From assembly GCA_001790315.1 (NCBI GenBank), contig MGCE01000138.1:6034-11066 (forward strand): a DNA stretch of 5,033 nucleotides, in the 5' to 3' direction. Below are positions 5,024 to 5,033 of the stretch, piece after piece. Position 1 is the stretch's first letter. Each line of letters begins with the position of its first letter. The notes beneath the pieces were generated by a model. That model was not told where the DNA came from, ran no database searches, and was given only the letters and a program-made list of their open reading frames with translations. Source of the DNA: Candidatus Rokubacteria bacterium RIFCSPLOWO2_02_FULL_72_37 (GTDB taxonomy: Bacteria > Methylomirabilota > Methylomirabilia > Rokubacteriales > CSP1-6). Both the position numbers and the translations under genes were made by a program.

Positions 5024-5033
5024 GCTCCCCCCG
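4970..5033 (+). CDS. Possible start of a third gene, partial at the window edge
   Basis: A GTG at 4970 overlaps the preceding TGA as GTGA and opens a frame reading MNESDARDPVGVPGG and then glycine-, alanine- and proline-rich sequence to the window edge without a stop. The overlap style matches the junctions upstream. However, 21 codons with no stop at this GC content are weak evidence, no clear ribosome binding site precedes it, and the frame crosses the G9 run. Non-coding sequence is an equally likely reading. Confidence 0.25.
   Translation, partial: MNESDARDPVGVPGGGGGAPP

Overview
The window is a high-GC (about 70%) bacterial segment with every supported gene on the + strand. Six tightly packed genes plus the tail of a seventh fill positions 1-3867. 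A roughly 300-bp non-coding stretch dominated by a large inverted repeat follows, and then a two-gene cassette of different character. The gene order, GC content and protein style fit an uncultured soil or groundwater lineage such as Rokubacteria/Methylomirabilota or a deltaproteobacterial relative. That placement is an impression from gene style, not a phylogenetic result.

Region 1 (1-1736) is lysine/diaminopimelate biosynthesis: the last 11 codons of an upstream gene (probably lysA), then dapA and dapB, which catalyse consecutive steps (aspartate semialdehyde to HTPA to tetrahydrodipicolinate). Region 2 (1748-2655) is folate biosynthesis: folB and folK, again consecutive steps (dihydroneopterin to 6-hydroxymethyl-dihydropterin to its diphosphate). 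Region 3 (2657-3867) is an ECF sigma factor followed by a single-span membrane protein that is very probably its anti-sigma factor. Gene junctions are 4-nt overlaps, a 1-nt overlap or gaps of 1-12 nt, so regions 1-3 look like one translationally coupled operon. It would join cell-wall/lysine precursor supply, folate supply and an envelope-signal regulator.

Region 4 (3868-4164) has no convincing gene. It holds a near-perfect inverted repeat (37-bp perfect arms, 44 bp with two mismatches, 84-bp spacer) that starts inside the anti-sigma stop codon. After it come two copies of a 14-bp direct repeat with a 20-bp period and a possible extended -10 element. Region 5 (4165-4973) is a small nucleotidyltransferase overlapping by ATGA with a 117-residue helical protein of unknown family. 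This layout resembles a toxin-antitoxin or other two-component accessory module. A third reading frame may begin at 4970 through a GTGA overlap and run off the window.

The best candidates for something undescribed are the nucleotidyltransferase/helical-partner pair with its palindromic upstream region, and the sigma/anti-sigma pair in which the anti-sigma lacks the usual zinc-binding motif.
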